DNA of 64,000 bases from Phycomyces blakesleeanus NRRL 1555(-) (Eukaryota; Mucoromycota; Mucoromycetes; Mucorales; Phycomycetaceae). The stretch is from positions 62,001 to 126,000 of the forward strand of contig NW_017265156.1 of the NCBI RefSeq assembly GCF_001638985.1, read 5' to 3'. The notes under the pieces were generated by a model. The model was not told where the DNA came from, did not search any database, and worked only from the letters and a program-made list of their open reading frames with translations. How positions within the stretch are numbered: position 1 is the first letter of the stretch; every line of letters starts with the position of its first letter. Of the stretch, positions 33,401-44,844 are shown piece by piece. The position numbers and the translations under genes are program-made.

Positions 33401-34049
33401 TGTGTGGTGTTTTATGCGAAGAATTTGAGCCATGCTGTCCTTTCTGTTTCTGACAGCTTGTAATATTCCGAGTTTAAATTAACAGTTAAATTGGCTGTGA
33501 GACTAGCCAACCAATATCAGTGCAGAAATAAAAACCATTTTTTTTATTTGGGTTTACAAGGAAAAGAAACACACCTTGGTAGGGAATAGCACAATAATAG
33601 AGCTAGCGAAGTGAAAAGAGGCAGTCGTGTATGCTGCTTCCATCATACTGTAAGAGAAAAACCAATACGTAAGTAATATTCCCTGGTTTTGAGCAGCTTA
33701 TCCTTTTTTTTTTGCCTTATAATGTTGTTACTTAACTGTCTTTGTCTAAGTCAAGGTCAAAGTAGTCTATTTTTCTGCCAGTAATTGGATCGCCCCCCCC
33801 CCCCCCCCCCCCCCCCTCTCTCTCTCTAACTCTCTTATTTTTTTTTATTAAATACAACACGAGTTGTAGTTGATCGCTTTCTGTTTCGCATTCTTCAAGA
33901 AGTATTTGTCTTGAGGCTGGGCTGTTGTAGTTTTACAGCTAGTAAAAAAAATCTAGAAAAAGTCTTAGTTTACTTACATTCGATATTTATTTCACGGGAA
34001 TAAATTTTTCGTAATGTTTATTGGAAGTAATGTTATAAAGGTGAAGAAT
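33401..34049. other. Intergenic with a long poly-C/CT tract
   Basis: No gene. Holds 24 consecutive C (33793-33816) followed by a CT microsatellite, described separately. Confidence 0.45.
33793..33829. repeat. 24-base poly-C followed by (CT)n
   Basis: A homopolymer of 24 C in AT-rich DNA, then TCTCTCTCTCT. Long C runs are rare and prone to slippage; length may be an assembly or sequencing estimate. Such a tract can form i-motif or G-quadruplex structures. Confidence 0.9.
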
Positions 34050-34480
34050 CTAGAAAATAACTAGAGCTGGTTTAGATTCAGATTCAAGTCTTCTGATGTG
34101 CAAGGCAGATGGATCTGCTATGCGAATGAGGACAAACGCCACATCATCAAAAACAAATTGGAAAGGAGCGCCCCATTTGGCATTTGGTGTGTAACCAATA
34201 ATTATAGTAATATCTATCGGGAAGTTAGTTACAACGATTGAGCACGGAGGGAATTGCTGATGCAAATGAGCAAATGTCAAGAAAGTCGGGTGCATTAAGA
34301 AATCGAAAACAAATTCGACTTCAAATTTGTGTTTTGAGAGGGCAGGTCCGAGAGAGTGATCATTCTTTAAAACTCCACATGGAGCACAGTTGTGGTAGCT
34401 AATTCCTACAATACCATGGTAGAGCAACTGTTGTCTGCATGGTACTTTGCGGTACATTAGCCTCCACCAGATGATGTAGT
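34050..34480 (-). pseudogene. LINE 3' fragment (zf-RVT tail)
   Basis: NYIIWWRLMYRKVPCRQQLL, then CAPCG, gives the RT zinc-binding motif of non-LTR elements. The C-terminus WGAPFQFVFDDVAFVLIRIAD parallels the end of the LINE relic at 28.0 kb. About 140 codons remain open, so this insertion is severely 5'-truncated but younger than or as old as the other. Confidence 0.65.
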
Positions 34481-34858
34481 TGCACAGAAAGAAAAGATAA
34501 AAAAACAGGATTTAAAAAGTTACCAAAAGTGTTTGTGCAAAAACTAACTTCGCAAACGCAATTTTATACACCTACTGACATTTCTTTCATTTATGGTAAC
34601 TTCTAACAGTACAGCTGTTTATATTGGTTTAGAGTTCCAATTTTAAGTTGAACCTGTTAAGGCTCAGATTTGGGTGTACGAATTTGATATAAATGAGCCA
34701 AAAGTGGATTAGTGTAATGTTTTAAGTGTCATGATAAAATTTTAGATGGTACAAAAATCTGAAATGGGGGGAGAAGCGAAGAGAGCTGGAAAAGAAGAGA
34801 TTTTATTGGACGAACCCCATTGGGAAAAATACTTTTTTTTTTTGTTAAGTCATTTTTT
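34481..34858. other. 3' flank of CACTA-type transposase gene
   Basis: AT-rich; no frame, no CACTA terminus identified here. Confidence 0.4.
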
Positions 34859-37800
34859 TTAATAGATTTTTGCAATGTTCATCAACATCCACCAGAACAT
34901 GCCGAATTTTGCAACGTTGAGGAACTTTTGGTTATTGGAAGACCCGACGGACAAGTGAATATCAACAGCCTGAACGATGTTGATGACATCTTTGTTGACT
35001 TCAACCAGGCCTCCAAGGGGCAGAACCACAATGTTGTTGTAATTGTCCGTTACCACGGCTGGGGTATAGATGCAATTTACATTGCTGTTCGGAACAATTT
35101 GGTACTTTTGCATAAAGAACGCCTTCCTCATTCTGTCTGCAGAGTCTCTTGCTTGAACGATCTTTACCTGACCAAGGAATAATTGACCATTTGATTGAAA
35201 AACACCTGCAAGTGTATCGCACAAAGTGGGAGTCGACAACCCGGAATTGTCACTGTTGACACGAGAACCAAAGAAATGGAGATTAAAGCCTGGGAAATTG
35301 ACAGGGGCCAGCTTGACAAAATCACCAATTGAACTTCTCACAGATCTTGTTCCATTACCAGCTGGTTTCTCTACGACATACGATCCTCCATTACAAAGAT
35401 GCCGACAGATGAATTGCTTGCCGAATCTTGTAGCGACGTCTCGAGAGGTGGAATGGCGGTTGGTCTTGAATAAATGTTCGCGGATGAACTTATTGAACTG
35501 TTCACCGTTTTCAGTTTCGTATTGCAGCACGGAACCGAAACGAACAATGTCGTCAGTGATATGATGCAGAAGGTGGACCTTTGGCTTGAACGTGAAGTCT
35601 TGCTTAGAAAATCCTTTTTGGAGAATCTGGACATCCAGTTGAAAAAGCAGATCCGTTACATCAGTGACAGCGTGTTTTATCTGGGCAATATAGTAGTCGA
35701 GGCACCGGTCGACTCCACGCATGTACACCAAAGACGACAGGCGGCCTAATGCATGCAAGGCTTTAATGAACAAACTTGCCGATGGTTTGTCACTAAAGAG
35801 CTTGCTCATAATTCCAGGCAGGACTTGAATCAATTCCTTGAAATCGCGTCCAACGAACGAACCAGTGTGGCGAAGCTTGTTCCTGAATGTTCGGCTGTAA
35901 CTCTTACAAGACTTGTAAGAGTTTAGAGCTTCCTGGAGTCTCCCCTTTTCACTTGTAGTCAGCATCTTCTGTTTCCAGAGAAAAGTCATCAAGTATTTCG
36001 TCAGGCCAAGAGGAATAATGTGGAGAATTTCGACAGGCATGTCTTTGGTAGGGTCAAAGGCTTCGAGTCTAAGAAATTCCTCACTTCCATTCTTGATATA
36101 ACTCAATTCGCACCCATTGAGATATAGCTCTGACTGGGAATCGGCATTGGCAAAGGCGCACAAGAAATCCCTCGTTCTTTCTTCTGACCCATGGTGGTCA
36201 ACTGGAGAATACGGCGGAGCGTCAGGGATGGAACCCTGTTCAATACGAGGCGAAGGTATGAGGCATTTTCGGCAAAACTTCTTGGCAGATGTTCCCTTAT
36301 GCATGGCAAGCTGAGATTGACGAGGGTTGTCACCCATAAAGAGCAACAGGGGCGCAACGACAAGAACTACTTCACCATAATCCTCAGAATACATCTCAAT
36401 ACCTTTCTCCAGCCTAACGAGGTCATCGACGATAGGGGGCAACATCTCAACGGCATTCAGTGTATGATTCGAGGTACAAATGAAAAGAGCATTTTCTCGT
36501 TTGTTTCTCGTCTCAAGTGGCAACGCAGCAAAGTACATTAAGTAACTGTCATACTTGTTGTACTGCTTTGTTGAATTACCGGAGGTATCGTCGGGATAGA
36601 GATTAAGTGGGCAGACAACCACTTTCATCAAACCAGAGCCTGGAAGTCTTCTCTTGAATTCTTCAACACGGGATTTGTTGAGCCACAAGTCAGATTGAAC
36701 ACCAGTAAGAGCATAGGTGACAATTTCGGCAGGGCAATAAGAAACAGAGAAACCACGTCCGAGGAAAAGATCGCTGTCTTTTTGAACAGTAGACATAATC
36801 CTATCAACTTCAATGGTATACTTCAGGGTAGAGACAGCAAAGTTCGTAGAGTTTCCAAACCGCAGGAAGTGAGTATCATCAGGATGGTTCAGCCGAGGAT
36901 CGTGGCCACCATAAACCTGGAACGCATTGGCAAGTATGGATCCGTCCTTGGTGAAGAACTTCTCAAGGAGATACCGGTTCGGGGAGCCTTGGACTTCGAC
37001 AACATCACCCACCCAGTAGTCCATTCCGTTTGAAGTGATCATCGGGTGCTGGAGCAATGGGTTCTCCTTCCACTTTTCGCCTTGGTTGAGATTCAACCGC
37101 TGGTTTTCCGTGAAGTCAGGAAGGGCCGAGATTTGAGATGATTTTCCGGGACATGTCATGGTAAACTTGATGTAATCGGACGGTTTGTTCATCCAAAGTA
37201 CATGTCGTTCATTGTCTTGGTTCACAACATCGAAACTGGCAGTAGGAAAAACAGGGATCTGGTTCTTTTTCTGCTTGTGATAGTTAATCACAGCATTTGG
37301 TGTCGGAAAATCCAGTGCTACTCCAGATTCTTCACGGACGTCCAAGACCATCTTCATGGCAAACATGATCTTCTTGATAGATCTTTCTGAGGCAAGATCT
37401 TCATCGCCATAGAAGAGAGCATGTAAGATAAACTCTACTTTCGATTTAAACGGATGGGTGGGTCCCGTAAAAATGTCAGCAAAGTCATTGGGCCGGTACA
37501 ATGTCTGTCTGCTGCTGTCTTCGTTCGAGTAGGCATTCATGGCATGAGAAAGAGATTGGAAGGTTCTCATTTCTGCTGCCACTCTAGCGATATGATCCTG
37601 GCTATCATATTCTACTCTGGTGTCTGTGTCTTCGTCGTCAGTGGTCTCATCATAGTCATCTGATGAATCACTGTTCAGCAAAAAAAAAACCAGGTTATTA
37701 TCTATTTCAATATTGCATTACTAATTTTTACTTACGATAGAATGTAATCATCACTATATTCGTCTTCGTCAGAGATTTCATGGCCATATGTGTCCTGAGG

Positions 37801-38177
37801 GTTTTCAATAATAAATTCCATTGGGGCAGGTCCATTATTACTGTTCAGGTTGGTAGTGGCAGTGGTAGTGGCAGTGGCAGTGCTTGCAGAAGAAGAAGGG
37901 CCATCAAACATAGCAGGTCTAATGTTAAGGTATGCTCAATTTCAGCTTTACATTACATAGTATTTTTCATCCTACTTTTAGGATTAACTTACCTTCTTTT
38001 TAGAAGTTTCTCATACTCCCCCATTTCGTTTGGATGTTTTTTTGTATAATGTCTTCTGAGGCCTTGCAAGGACCCTAACACTCTTTTGGTTTCGCAGACG
38101 GTGCACACATATGTTCAGTTGTCTGTAGCCGTTGGTGTGAGGAATGTGTTCCTCTTTGTTGTGAAGTGATTTTCCAT
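34859..38177 (-). CDS. CACTA-type transposase with C2H2 finger, three exons, one nonsense codon
   Basis: Exons 38177-37993, 37918-37736 and 37670-34859 join in frame through GT-AG introns (75 and 65 bases) to 1060 codons including the stop. Exon 1 encodes a C2H2 finger (VCTVCETKRV...RRHYTKKH), exon 2 a Thr/Ala-rich linker, exon 3 the transposase: LLPFVVVAPLLLFMGDNPRQ-type central block (VVAPLLLFMGDNPRQSQLAM) and KPKVHLLHHITDDIVRFGS with TENGEQFNKFI and NRHSTSRDV, resembling the C-terminal region of CACTA TnpD. The only break is TGA at 38115-38117 (codon 21), just before the finger. Same architecture as 1317-4240. Either recently inactivated, or translated from a downstream ATG (for example in exon 2) without the finger. 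I found no CACTA ends. Superfamily placement is by motif pattern; Plavaka-like is an alternative. Confidence 0.75.
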
Positions 38178-40368
38178 GTTTAAAAATCTTTGGAACGAAA
38201 GATGTAGAAAAACGTAAACTAATTCAAGGTATCATATCTTTAATCATGCAAAAAATGACTGCTAAAAAAATCATGTGAAATAATGTGAGCTAATTTTTTT
38301 TTTGTTTACTTGTTTCCTTCTTTTTCTTTTTTTTTCTCATGACTGAAAGGTAAGTTTCAAGCGTAATCTAACAAGATGATAGCGTCTATCATACCGAACA
38401 CCCTCAGTAAGTAATATATTTATTATGCCCTACTTCATATTGATACTAATATATATTTTTTATTAGATTCTATGGAGATTCCAACATGAGATTGTATTAG
38501 GAAGTTACTTCAAACTATGCCAAGCTGTCTGTCATGGTATTATAAGGTATCTACTCCTAACATAACTAAACAAGCAGACTTTTCCTTTACTTTTGTTAAT
38601 AACTTTACCCTCATCTCTTTAGGTAAGTCTCATATATCACTGTCTATCTAGTATAAAAAGGTAATTTACCATATTATTTACTTCAAAGGTCATAACACTA
38701 ATACTTTGTTTCTGTTTAATAGTTGTTCTTCTTTACTTTTACCATGTCTATCTCCCAATCTATTGCATAAGGGAGGCTGCTACACTAGACTAGCTACTAG
38801 TATATAGAACGCGTAATCCTAGTACTATTTTTTATTGAAACCAAAATAAAAACATTTTTTTGAAACATTTTTTTTGAAACACATTTTTTGAAACCCTATA
38901 ATTGCAATTATTCGACCCCCCATTTTTCAGATTTTTTGTATCCATCCTTTTTTCCATTCATGGTAAATTCGAGCGGACACTTCATATTTCGCTTTAGGAA
39001 ATTTTAGTCAGGCCAACTTTAAATCTAGCTTGGACATTGAGTTTAAAAAAATCTCAGTGGGTGTGTATATAAGGCTCACGTTGAAATCCGCACAGTACAA
39101 ATATGGGCAAAACTACCTAAAAAGGGCCGCTTGTGGAATATCCACGAAAAGCAGACAAATACAGTCAACTAAAATCCTCGCAACTTCAGGCAGAGCAAAA
39201 AAAAGACATCTTATTGACTTTTTAGATAAACATTCTCAGCCAACAAGAAAAGGTGTAGTTTTATGTTTAACAGAAGCACTCGAAGACTTCAATTTGAAAA
39301 TTGCTGTTATCGGAAGTTTTATTCTTTTCGAGTATAATCTAATTGTGAAGAGGGTCATATTATAATGTCTGGTAAGAAACAGCCTTAATAACCGTGGAAA
39401 GTGATATGACTAGGTTAACAAATAGGAAGTAACCGATATGAACTGTCTTCAAAAATGGATTTTCCAGTGCCGAGCCAGCTTTAGTATCAATATGAGGACG
39501 CTCACTTCCTACACATATTTTATGACCTGTTATTCATCACCATTCGAGTCGCAGCTATTGCCACTTTGAAAATTAGACGACTTGAAATATTACTTTTAGA
39601 CGTTATAGTTTTTTTAGCTACCCCAGAATTGTTTTTTTTAGACATTTCTGCTTTTTTATTAGACAAATAATATTGGTGTCTAAAACGTCCTTTAATAATA
39701 AATAACAGTTAGCCCTATAAGTCAGAATAAAAAGAGTAAGATGTTGGTATCATTGTTATATAAGCTTTCAAAAAACAATCAAGAGCCATTGAAATGAAAC
39801 TACACTTTAATCAACCAAAAATAAAGAGGCGAGGAAAGCATCTCCATCTTTACCTAGGTAGAGTGCGCATGAAGAAATTGCAAACATTTTAGGAAAAGGC
39901 GGCAGAAAATACAGCAAGAAAAAACGAAAGAACACAAAACGAAAGAGAAGAAAACGGAAGAAAAAGAGAGATCTGCAGACGAAAGATAAAGACAAAGATA
40001 CCAAGAAGAAGAAAGGCAAGCAGAAGATGCACAATAGAGGGCAATACATACATAGTACATTGATATACCTTGAGAGAATTAATAAAGTATATTAATGGAA
40101 AAGGGTATTGGGAATCAGAAAAATTCGATCATGATCATACTTATTTGCCTATCCTTGCTTTTTGTACCAGAATTAAAGGCAAATATGCTATAAAGCTTAA
40201 ATGCCATCGTTAAGTAGCTATATGTGCTCTGTACCGAGAATTAAAGAAAAGACAAAAGAATAGAGACATTCCTGGGGCAGATATAGACTACTTTAAGACC
40301 TCCAAGGTAAAAACAAGCAAGCTTAGCACATTTTTAAGACTTGGCTAACATTGCTTTTGTTTTTTTTT
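38178..40368. other. Region without a recognised gene
   Basis: One 111-aa plus frame (39030-39365, MDIEFKKISVGVYIRL...) might be the N-terminal part of the Fanzor-like relic that ends at 40563, but I see no diagnostic motif. Motifs like TTAGACAAATAA (39656) and its inverse TTATTTGTCTAA (40649) bracket the relic and could be remnants of transposon ends. 39840-40040 is purine-rich low complexity. Confidence 0.35.
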
Positions 40369-40563
40369 GTTATAAAGACTTGCCACCTTTGTAACCAAAA
40401 CAACCTCATAAATATTTTAATTGATTTCACAAGCATCCTCGCTAGTCAAAGTCGCAGAATTGTGTAGAATAAAGATGTAAATGCTTCCAAAAATATATAT
40501 CAAGTTGCAGAAGAGGCTTTTAATAACCACAATCAACCAATTTCGTTTTCTCGAGACGAATAG
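40369..40563 (+). pseudogene. Fanzor-like nuclease, C-terminal remnant
   Basis: A frame reads IKTCHLCNQNNLINILI, then RRIV, an internal TAG (40465-40467), NKDVNASKNIYQVAEEA and NNHNQPISFSRDE before a TAG stop. CxxC followed by N-(R/K)-D-(V/L)-NA-(S/A) is the zinc ribbon and RuvC-III of Fanzor and TnpB proteins (Asp codon 40474-40476). It is a different subfamily from the relic at 29.7-31.4 kb. The second zinc pair is not visible. Upstream frames are too shattered to follow. Confidence 0.55.
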
Positions 40564-41742
40564 CCTTTTCTCAACAACTTATATCGCCGTATCGAACACA
40601 GTTTTCTTCAAAGAAATTTAAATTTTTACAGGTAAAATATTCCACAAAACAATTCTTATTTGTCTAAAAAACCAACAGCGATTTCTTTTAACTTTCTTCT
40701 TTTTTTTTGTCTAAAACCGAATTCTCATTAGTCTTTTAAAAAAAGACATAATTTGTCTTGATCTCAAGTAAAAACACCGTAGCTACCAATCCGTAACTAT
40801 GTACTCAAGTCACTTTCAGGTAAATACGCTTAATAGACACTACAAAACAGGCATTTATTGAGACCTCCACTCTTCGAACTCTCTAACATACTATTCTAGG
40901 AGCCATATCAGCCAACAATGTTATAAGAATTGAAATAAGAGAGCCTGGGAGGCTTACGAGAGTGTATTCTAATGACAGTAAGAATAGGTGGAAGCCTACA
41001 GCTAAGAGTATGCTCAAAGAAACTGTTACTGGTCATTACACGAGCTTGGTTTTTTTAAATACTTGATGGAATATATAGGTCTCCTAGAAGGATCGCTTTC
41101 TATACTATAATGGGTAACGCATCAGTCCACACTTTGCACAAAAAAAAACGAAGATGATAGAAGCTAGAGTCTATAGGGAAGTAGGTCTTCTTCTATACTA
41201 TTCACAGCCCGGTCAAATTGAAAAAGGTTAATAAATTCTCAAAGGTATATTCTTTGATACAGAAGACTTAAAATACTTGAATTGTCGGAGCAAGCTAAAG
41301 CACCAACAAAGAAACTCTTCATTAAATTGGTCAGGGCTCTGCTGACAAGTTTGAAACATACCTCAAAAAAGAGCCACTTTAAAAGACTTTTAAGCAAGTT
41401 TTTTTTTGCTTTTTTTTTTTAGAAAACAAAACAGCTATTTAACCTTAAGCAAATCTTAATAACTCACAAAAAAGAACTTTGGAAATCACAACTACGAAAA
41501 GCGGATAGGTACAAAAGCAATAATTCGGCTGAGACTAAAACGAATTCTGTTTTTAGGTTTACGAAAATTGAGGGTGAGGGTTTTGTACCGAAGAAGTCAT
41601 TTTTCTGAGTATGATATCGACTAACACACATACGCATGCACACACACACGCACACACATACTCTATCTCTCTCTCTCATATATATATTCATATATACCCG
41701 GAAGTATGGTAGTAAGATAACATGTACTGAAGCGGAACTAGT
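40564..41742. other. Region without a recognised gene
   Basis: AT-rich with several GTCTAAAA motifs (40650-40780) and an AC/CT microsatellite at 41620-41690. No coding signal. Confidence 0.4.
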
Positions 41743-42265
41743 CTACCGGAAGTACCAGCTGAAAATAAAAGAAGGGGTTGTAGTGTAGCAAGGAGATATA
41801 AAAGCCGAGTGATATGTCAGCCGTGAATAATAGAAGATAAGACTGATCTCTGGTCGAGCCATCCGTGCTTGCAGTATAAAAGTACAAAGTCTACCAATTA
41901 ATAGGACCTTTGGAAAAACAGTATTTTTCGGTTGTTCAATTGCAATACTTCCCACACAAGCAGCACCCAGGAGACTCGACAAAGCTAGGGATAAGGGCAT
42001 GAAGGACAGAAGCGGAAAATAAAATAAATTAAGAGAGAGAGGGAATTGTGCAGGAGACAGTACCATATGTTGTGGATCGGAAATGAATATGGTCATAAAC
42101 CAAAGACACAAAGAAACGACTTGCATTAGAAAAAACACCAAACGGTCCAGAAAATCGTCAAGGGTATTATTGATCAGGAGGTTGTCATAAAAGTCGAAAG
42201 AAAGGTATGGATACTTTGGCCTGTCATGATGAAAAAATGAAAGAAGACGAAGAGTGATATTGGAT
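41743..42265 (-). CDS. Hypothetical multi-pass membrane protein, partial
   Basis: The minus frame is open from 42265 (SNITLRLLSFFHHDRPKYPY) to a stop at 41743, about 173 codons. The middle holds at least two hydrophobic helices: VFFLMQVVSLCLWFMTIFI and LFYFPLLSFMPLSLALSSLL, followed by GAACVGSIAIEQPKNTVF and a Tyr/Phe-rich tail. It lacks an ATG near the upstream end, so further exons to the right are likely (up to about 42.4 kb). Composition is far less AT-biased than the surroundings, which argues for a real gene or recent relic. Family not recognised. It would run in the same direction as the methyltransferase 1 kb to the right. Confidence 0.4.
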
Positions 42266-43167
42266 CATTCTAACCATACAGATCAGTGTGGGGATTATAA
42301 GAATAAGAGTGAAGAAGAAAGGAAGAAGAAATGAATTGCAGAATGCCAATAAGTGCGTGCGTGTGTCCAGGGAGTTGAAAAAAAAAGATGCGTGAAATTG
42401 AAACTTATTAAGTAAAATAAAATAAAATACATGTCCTTAAAATTGCTTTCGATTTTTTTTTATTACTATGATAGAAGGAAAATGTCTGTCAGTGATGTCT
42501 TTACATTCTTTGTAAATTTCTTGTCTTTTCATATTGCAAGCGGTTACATGTATATAAATGGAACAGAATATAATTATATTACATCATTTATCATTAGATA
42601 ATAAGCACCTATCAATATCTAACAAGCTACATGACAGTATAAAAGGCCAAGACAAAGAAGAGCAATGAACTGAATTGAAAGAATCAATCTATCAACACAC
42701 TAATGATATGTATGCGTACACAAAGTATAATACAAGGCTACAAACTTATCCATAGTTTTATATATCCTATATTTACCATAGGTTTTGTCTGATATACCTA
42801 GAGAAACAGCTACTTACATACACACATATATGTGTGTGTGCGCTTTGAAATGTTGCTGAATTGAATTATATTTCAGCAACTGTTATTTACTTTTTATTGT
42901 TAATATTATTTGCTTTTTCTTTTGCATGTAGTGTGGTGGATCAAAGCTATAGAAATACACGCACACATGTATAAGTACATATATACTTATATATGCCATA
43001 GGTATCGTGGAGTTGACAGCATAAAATTGTTAATCAGTTACTAGTGAGTAGAATGACTAAATGTGCAAAGTACTGCCCTATCTCTTTTTTTTCATTTTTT
43101 TGTTTCATTAATATTGGAATCATATTTTTTGGTTTCTGGTTTGTTTGTTTCATTCTGTTGCGTTGAT
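42266..43167. other. Intergenic
   Basis: No gene followed; may hold upstream exons of the membrane protein. Contains short AC/TG repeats. Confidence 0.35.
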
Positions 43168-43227
43168 ACATACATAGATACACACACATATATATATATG
43201 TGTATATGTATATGTATCTATGTATGT
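43168..43227. repeat. Inverted repeat downstream of the methyltransferase
   Basis: ACATACATAGATAC (43168-43181) pairs perfectly with 43214-43227 around a (CA)n(TA)n(TG)n core that itself is self-complementary. It starts 13 bases beyond the stop codon, so it would form a hairpin in the 3' UTR. Confidence 0.75.
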
Positions 43228-43240
43228 GTTGGTATTGGTA

Positions 43241-44844
43241 TTAATAGATCCATTTTCTACAAGTAGTGGCCTTGCAGTGACACTCCATTCTGTTTCTTGT
43301 GATTTCTTGATCGCCTTCCAAGTCATTAACCCCGAGATATCCGCCTCCATAGTCCAGTGTGAGTTCTTCCCCCTTTTCAATTCGTCGATTGCTGAAGAAT
43401 GCTATACGGTGGTAATAGACATCTGCGCTGTCGTAAAAGACGGAGTGAACCTTGAGATTCGGAGCACAAGAATGGTTGATAAACCGACTCACGTTTCCAA
43501 GGTGAAACGCATCGATTACATATTTGTTTTCTAGACCATGACGTATAGCAAAATCCATATCAAATAGATAACTCAGAGAAATTGAATCATAGAGACTGCC
43601 GCGAAACTGGCCTTCTTCCTCGCCGATGACCTCGCCAATGTACTCCTCCACAAACGTATTGGGCTGGATGGTCGTGAGGGCCCGGACACCCCATCCCTTA
43701 TTAAATGTTTTGAAGACCTCGAGTTCCATTTGACGTCCCCTTTGAACAACCCGATTTCTGCATGATGTGGTGCATCTACAGACGGATGTGCACTCGTAAA
43801 TGGCTGTTCCGGGAGGGATGGCCAGAGTTCCCCTGCTGGTATAAGCCTGAGTGTCGTGACAAGGTTCGTTGTCCTTTCGGCAACATGTAGACCGTATATT
43901 GCAGTCACATGCTTCCAAGAAACTTTCATCTGGTTTTGTGACACCGTCGGAGAGAATAAGTCCAGTAAGGTAGGTAAAGTGGCGTAGTGGTTCATCATCT
44001 ACTTCGTTCACCAACCAGACGCGTGGATTAACACCCTTGAAATATAAGCGCCCATCTTCCTCAACGAGTGGATGCTACACACAGAAAGACCCACAGACAC
44101 ACGTACACACATTAAACAAAAAAGAAAGTACGAAGATAAAGATAAAAGGCTGTCAGTATCACAAACAGACATGAACACACGCACACACACACATATATAT
44201 ATATTTGTACAGAATAAAATAAAATACAGGGAGGTTGCTTACATTTTCTGAATGCTGTTTCCTAATGTTTTTTAAAGATTCATCAATAGCCTTTGTAAAT
44301 CTTTCACGGTATTCAATATTCTTGATCGGATTCATGTAATTTTCTGATAAATCTTTCTAATAAATTTCATAATAATAAAAGGAAAATTTTGTTATGTGAG
44401 ATTATATTATATAGTATTCAATTATATATTTATTGTTTCTACGCGTGTGTGTGCAATGTGTTTTGTTGTCAAGAATAATGTGTTTCGGAATGTATACACA
44501 GTACATTACTTTGTTTTTATTTTTATTTATTTGTCAAGCTCATTACTTACTCCAGTGTACGGCATAATAAAAGGCATGGTTATTCTGGTCAGCTTTAGTG
44601 ATGCTACTATCTTTTTCTTTTGTCTCTTTGAGTTTCTGCTACTGGTTTTGACGCAAGCTATAGTCTAATGAGTAACAATGAGACATTGGTTTTTTATGTT
44701 TTTTGTGTTTTTGAAGCACGTAATGATGAGGACATGTGTGCATGTAAGTTGAGTGCCATTCGGATCGGATTTGATTATAATTGATGCAATGTGAGGTTTT
44801 GTTATTCTTACATTACAATCTGAGAATTCGCTTCTTTTTGCCAT
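43241..44844 (-). CDS. Histone H3 lysine-9 methyltransferase (Clr4/SUV39 family)
   Basis: Four exons (44844-44812, 44664-44551, 44356-44243, 44074-43241) with GT-AG introns, all phase 0, encode 364 aa. Residues 88-110 lead into LVNEVDDEPLRHF, the usual entry to the pre-SET domain. Pre-SET has nine cysteines (CDC, CC, C, then ECTSVCRCTTSC) that bind three zinc ions. The SET domain has GWGVRAL, EEYIGEVIG, YVIDAFHLGNVSRFINHSC (SAM and catalytic pocket) and GEELTLDYGGGY; post-SET is CHCKATTCRKW. All signature residues are present, so it should be active in making H3K9me2/3 heterochromatin. I see no N-terminal chromodomain; the first 85 residues are basic (SKRQKKK), and additional upstream exons are not excluded. 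This is the clearest host gene in the window. Confidence 0.9.

Noticed and set aside
43063..43266. Small plus-strand protein over the AC/TA microsatellite
   Set aside because: Frame is produced by the microsatellite and lies antisense to the methyltransferase end.
43241..44844. Chromodomain at the N-terminus of the methyltransferase
   Set aside because: The three short first exons show no aromatic-cage pattern; only a basic stretch is visible.
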